Positions 61,385 to 64,000 of a DNA stretch of 64,000 nt are shown here, piece by piece. Position 1 is the stretch's first letter. The number at the start of each line of letters is the position of its first letter. Under the pieces are notes generated by a model that saw nothing but the letters and a program-made list of their open reading frames with translations, had not been told where the DNA came from and did not search any database. The stretch is from Bacteroides sp. 224 (lineage in GTDB: Bacteria; Bacteroidota; Bacteroidia; Bacteroidales; Bacteroidaceae), in contig NZ_QVMK01000005.1 of assembly GCF_010500995.1 (NCBI RefSeq), positions 41,309-105,308 on the forward strand, read 5' to 3'. The position numbers and the translations under genes were made by a program.

Positions 61385-61470
61385 AGGAGTTAAAGGAGTT
61401 AAAGAATAGATTACTTATATACCTATAACTTCTTTAACTCCTAACTTCTTTTAACTCCTGACTCTTTAAC
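61385..61470. repeat. Hairpin with 9-bp tandem arms (GGAGTTAAA type)
   Basis: GGAGTTAAAGGAGTTAAAG is answered by CTTTAACTCCTAACTTC and TTTTAACTCCTGACTCTTTAA over a loop of about 27 bp. It fills the gap between pfp and the GH25 gene and ends one base before its ATG, so it would lie in the leader and may affect translation. Confidence 0.82.
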
Positions 61471-61471
61471 C

Positions 61472-62371
61472 ATGCCTCCTCGAAAAGCGATTAAATCGCG
61501 CAAGAAACCTGCCTTATCTTCCCGTCGCACTAATACTACTCGAAAGCGAAAGAAGAAAACTGCTGCCCGTGATATGCCAAACTGGGTGCGGAATATAATC
61601 GCTGTAACTATTGTATTTCTTTTTATTTCTGTTTTTTACTATTTCTTTATTCGTCCTTATTCTTACCGATGGAAGCCTTGTCGTGGTCAGAAAGCGTATG
61701 GAGTGTGTATGCCGTATGGATACTTGGTGCATGGTATAGACATATCTCATTATCAAGGCGAGGTTGACTGGGCACAGCTGGACACAAATCAAAGTGCCGC
61801 TCATCCCATTCGTTTTGCTTTTATGAAGGCAACCGAAGGAGGTGATTTGTGCGATAGTACTTTTCACCGGAACTTTGATATGGCGCGCAGGCAAGGGCTT
61901 ATTAGAGGGGCTTATCATTTTTATATACCTAAAACAGACGCTTTAAAGCAGGCCAATTTCTTTATTCGTACCGTTCAGTTAAAGAATGGCGATTTGCCTC
62001 CTGTATTAGATGTGGAAATAACAGGCAATAAGAGCAAAGAGGAATTGCAGGAAGGTGTAAAGTTATGGCTTAAAGAGGTAGAAACTCATTATGGAGTGAA
62101 GCCCATTATTTACGCCTCTTATAAATTCAAGATGAAATACCTGAATGATTCTCTGTTCAATACCTATCCTTATTGGATTGCTCATTATTATGTTGATTCC
62201 GTACATTATGAGGGTAAATGGAATTTCTGGCAACATTCAGATGTAGGACGTGTGCCCGGCATTAAAGAAGCTGTAGATTTGAACGTTTTCAACGGAACAT
62301 TGAAGGAGTTGCAAGGGCTGACAATTAGTGCTTCCGGCAGGCGACCCGGGCTTGAAAAACAGAATAAATAG
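61472..62371 (+). CDS. GH25 family lysozyme with N-terminal membrane anchor
   Basis: The 299-residue protein begins with a very basic tail (PPRKAIKSRKKPALSSRRTN followed by TTRKRKKKTAARD) and one membrane helix (IIAVTIVFLFISVFYYFFI). It then has a GH25 domain: GIDISHYQGEVDWAQLD with the catalytic aspartate, FAFMKATEGGD, GAYHFYIPKTD and PVLDVEITG. It would cut the glycan strands of peptidoglycan from the periplasmic side. The start follows the repeat element directly. The long cationic tail in front of the helix is noteworthy. Confidence 0.88.
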   Translation: MPPRKAIKSRKKPALSSRRTNTTRKRKKKTAARDMPNWVRNIIAVTIVFLFISVFYYFFIRPYSYRWKPCRGQKAYGVCMPYGYLVHGIDISHYQGEVDWAQLDTNQSAAHPIRFAFMKATEGGDLCDSTFHRNFDMARRQGLIRGAYHFYIPKTDALKQANFFIRTVQLKNGDLPPVLDVEITGNKSKEELQEGVKLWLKEVETHYGVKPIIYASYKFKMKYLNDSLFNTYPYWIAHYYVDSVHYEGKWNFWQHSDVGRVPGIKEAVDLNVFNGTLKELQGLTISASGRRPGLEKQNK

Positions 62372-62465
62372 AAGCTTTATTGTAAGTGTTTTGAGTTAAT
62401 TCGAGACTGTAATCTAAACTGTGTCAGTAAAGAATAAATTATTAACTTTACTCACACAGTTTTTT

Positions 62466-63680
62466 ATGAAAGAAGAATTTGATTTTGACAGTATTAAGAC
62501 CAAGGCTTTAGAGCAATTGAAGTCCGGTAAGTCTTTATTAGGTAAAGACGGTGCTTTTGCCCCCTTATTGGAAAGTATTCTCAATGCAGCCTTAGAAGGT
62601 GAAATGGATGCTCACATGGATGAGCAAGAACGTTCCTTGGGCAACCGTCGGAATGGTTATACCTCTAAACAGGTTCAGACTCCTCTTGGCGAGGTAACCG
62701 TTCATACCCCTCGTGATCGAGAATCCACTTTTGAGCCTGAATTTATCAAAAAGCGTGAACGTATATTGGCAGACGGAGTTTCCGACCGTATCATTGGTTT
62801 ATATGCTTTGGGTAATAGTACCCGTGAGATCAGTGACTGGATGGAAGAGAATTTGGGTAATCGAGTTTCTGCTGAAACTATCAGTTCGATCACTGATCGT
62901 GTTCTTCCCGAGATACAAGCCTGGCGTTCTCGCCCTTTGGAAAATGTATACGCAATTGTTTGGATGGATGCTATCCATTACAAAGTTATGGACGAGAAGA
63001 ATCGTCCTGTAACTAGAGCTATTTATAATATTATCGGCATCAGCCCTGATGGATATAAAGATCTACTGGGTATGTACATCTCCAAAAGTGAAGGTGCCAA
63101 TTTTTGGTTATCTTGTCTCTCTGACATACAATCTCGTGGGGTAAAGGACATTCTTATCGCCTGTACAGATAACCTGACTGGTTTTTCAGATGCTATCAAA
63201 AGCGTTTTCCCGGAGACCACCGTCCAAAGCTGTATTGTTCATCAAATACGAAACTCCATAAAGTATGTTGCCAGTAAAAATCAAAAGGTTTTTATGAAAG
63301 ACCTCAAATTGGTTTACCAAGCTGTTAGCAAGGAGCAGGCAGAAGTTGAATTAGACAATCTGGAACTTAAATGGGGAGAGGATTATCCTATCGTCATCAA
63401 GTCTTGGCGTGATAACTGGGACAAACTCTCTGCTTACTTCCAGTACTCTGATGGCATTAGGAGAATGATTTACACCACAAATACCGTAGAGGGGTATCAT
63501 CGGCAAATCAGGAAAGTGACTAAAAACAAAGGTGTATTTACTAATGATACAGCGTTAGAGAAACTGGTCTATTTAGCCTATCGGAACATACGCAAAAAAT
63601 GGACTATGCCACTAGCTAACTGGGGGAAAACAGCACAACAACTGGCTATTTTATATCCTGAGAGGTTTAAATTGTTTTAG
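62466..63680 (+). CDS. IS256-family (mutator-type) transposase
   Basis: The 404-residue DDE transposase has the family pattern: LLESILNAALEGEMDAHMDE near the N terminus and RDRESTFEPEFIKKRERI. The catalytic acids are D167 (IVWMDAIHYKV), D235 (ACTDNLTGFSDA) and E342 (TTNTVEGYHRQIRKVTKNKG). It looks intact, so the element may be active. A GTG at 62421 inside the left inverted repeat would extend it by 15 residues; the ATG at 62466 is favoured by length and alignment with relatives. Confidence 0.93.
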   Translation: MKEEFDFDSIKTKALEQLKSGKSLLGKDGAFAPLLESILNAALEGEMDAHMDEQERSLGNRRNGYTSKQVQTPLGEVTVHTPRDRESTFEPEFIKKRERILADGVSDRIIGLYALGNSTREISDWMEENLGNRVSAETISSITDRVLPEIQAWRSRPLENVYAIVWMDAIHYKVMDEKNRPVTRAIYNIIGISPDGYKDLLGMYISKSEGANFWLSCLSDIQSRGVKDILIACTDNLTGFSDAIKSVFPETTVQSCIVHQIRNSIKYVASKNQKVFMKDLKLVYQAVSKEQAEVELDNLELKWGEDYPIVIKSWRDNWDKLSAYFQYSDGIRRMIYTTNTVEGYHRQIRKVTKNKGVFTNDTALEKLVYLAYRNIRKKWTMPLANWGKTAQQLAILYPERFKLF

Positions 63681-63761
63681 CCAAATTTAAAATATCCGCA
63701 TTATTTAGTAGATTTGTAAAACCAACAAAACGATGGTGATACTTTGTACCATTGAAACAAA

Positions 63762-63793
63762 AACGATTAGGGGATCGACCCCTAACCGTTTTT
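63762..63793 (+). terminator. Terminator inside the IS256 element
   Basis: AACGATTAGGGG and CCCCTAACCGTT form a 12-bp stem (one mismatch) around ATCGA, followed by TTT. It lies 80 bp after the transposase stop and would stop read-through into the flank. Confidence 0.75.
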
Positions 63794-63891
63794 ACCAACA
63801 AAACTCAGGTTCCTCATTACCCATTGAATGAGAAAAGGATATGAAAAACCTGATATTTTAAAGTGAAAGCGAAGCGCTGACACAGTTTAAT

Positions 63892-64000
63892 TTACGCTCC
63901 CATGTCCAATACTTTATCAACACTCAAAGGAATCTTCTTTTCCTTTATGAGTCGTTCTAACTCCTTATATACTTTATAAGCAACGAAGCATATACAGACA
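63892..64000 (-). pseudogene. Fragment of a second DDE transposase, cut by the IS256 end
   Basis: On the minus strand the frame is open from the window edge to a TAA formed inside the IS256 right inverted repeat (63892-63894). It reads CICFVAYKVYKELERLIKEK then KIPLSVDKVLDMGA, resembling the C-terminal part of IS4/IS1634-type transposases of Bacteroidetes. The last native residues are missing because the IS256 element begins there. The rest of the gene lies beyond 64000. Confidence 0.6.

Larger units (their letters stand above)
62403..63901 (+). mobile_element. IS256-family insertion sequence
   Basis: Imperfect 25-bp terminal inverted repeats lie at 62403-62427 and 63877-63901. Both contain TAAACTGTGTCAG or its complement, and about 19 of 25 positions match. 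Between them lies a single transposase gene and a terminator at 63762. Total length is about 1.5 kb, normal for the family. I see no 8-9-bp target duplication outside the ends, so an end may be misplaced or a deletion followed insertion. Confidence 0.82.

Overview
The window looks like chromosomal DNA of a Bacteroidales bacterium, most likely a Bacteroides-type Bacteroidaceae. The evidence is the TAnnTTTG promoter element upstream of many genes, a SusC/SusD pair with DUF4843, PKD-like and DUF1735 lipoproteins, a gldE gene, pyrophosphate-dependent phosphofructokinase, LL-diaminopimelate aminotransferase, and an inositol-lipid operon of the kind known from Bacteroides thetaiotaomicron. Most genes are housekeeping or cell-envelope genes. 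I saw no tRNA, rRNA, CRISPR array or prophage.

Layout. 1-9.5 kb: partial prolyl oligopeptidase, a two-receiver/PEP-synthase-like protein, rpiB, then the inositol-lipid operon (inositol-phosphate synthase, PgpA-like phosphatase, GtrA-like protein, CDP-alcohol phosphotransferase, PAP2/AUR1-like protein). The synthase gene is broken by a 2-bp frameshift. 9.5-17 kb: RNase G/E, a 30-residue AURKAIP1/COX24 protein, HU, mutY, a MaoC hydratase, ssb-gldE-phosphopantetheinyl transferase, and an orphan gene. 17.4-22.7 kb (minus strand): dapF-dapL, an outer-membrane protein, and a nitrogen-assimilation block in which P-II, AmtB and type III glutamine synthetase are all truncated. 22.8-29.2 kb: hypothetical membrane proteins and lipoproteins, an AbiE-like toxin-antitoxin remnant, and an AlkD-type protein. 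29.4-37.8 kb: glmS, a PurF-like amidotransferase and a fused carA-carB gene. 38-47 kb: a GH3 glycosidase and an RND efflux operon. 47.4-59.6 kb: SusC/SusD locus with three lipoproteins, then a TlpA-type thioredoxin and a retropepsin-like protein. 59.7-64 kb: pfp, a GH25 lysozyme, an IS256-family element and a fragment of a second transposase.

The most unusual content is in the non-coding DNA, in two classes. (A) Four loci carry arrays of units spaced exactly 22 bp apart, each locus with its own GC-rich core (CGTCCACCCGCGG, CGGCCG twice, ACGCG/ATGCG). (B) About seventeen elements are hairpins or arm sequences, many with arms built of 7-10-bp tandem units; four of different arm sequence carry an ATGCnGCAT palindrome in the loop. 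Related repeats have entered carAB in frame. They extend the CarA N terminus, flank the CarA interdomain region, interrupt CarB, and replace the carA stop and carB start so that one 1513-residue protein is encoded. One repeat also sits at the deletion junction of the glutamine synthetase fragment. Together they suggest a genome heavily colonised by small palindromic or periodic repeats that also reshape genes.

All calls come from reading the sequence and recalling protein families; no database search was possible.
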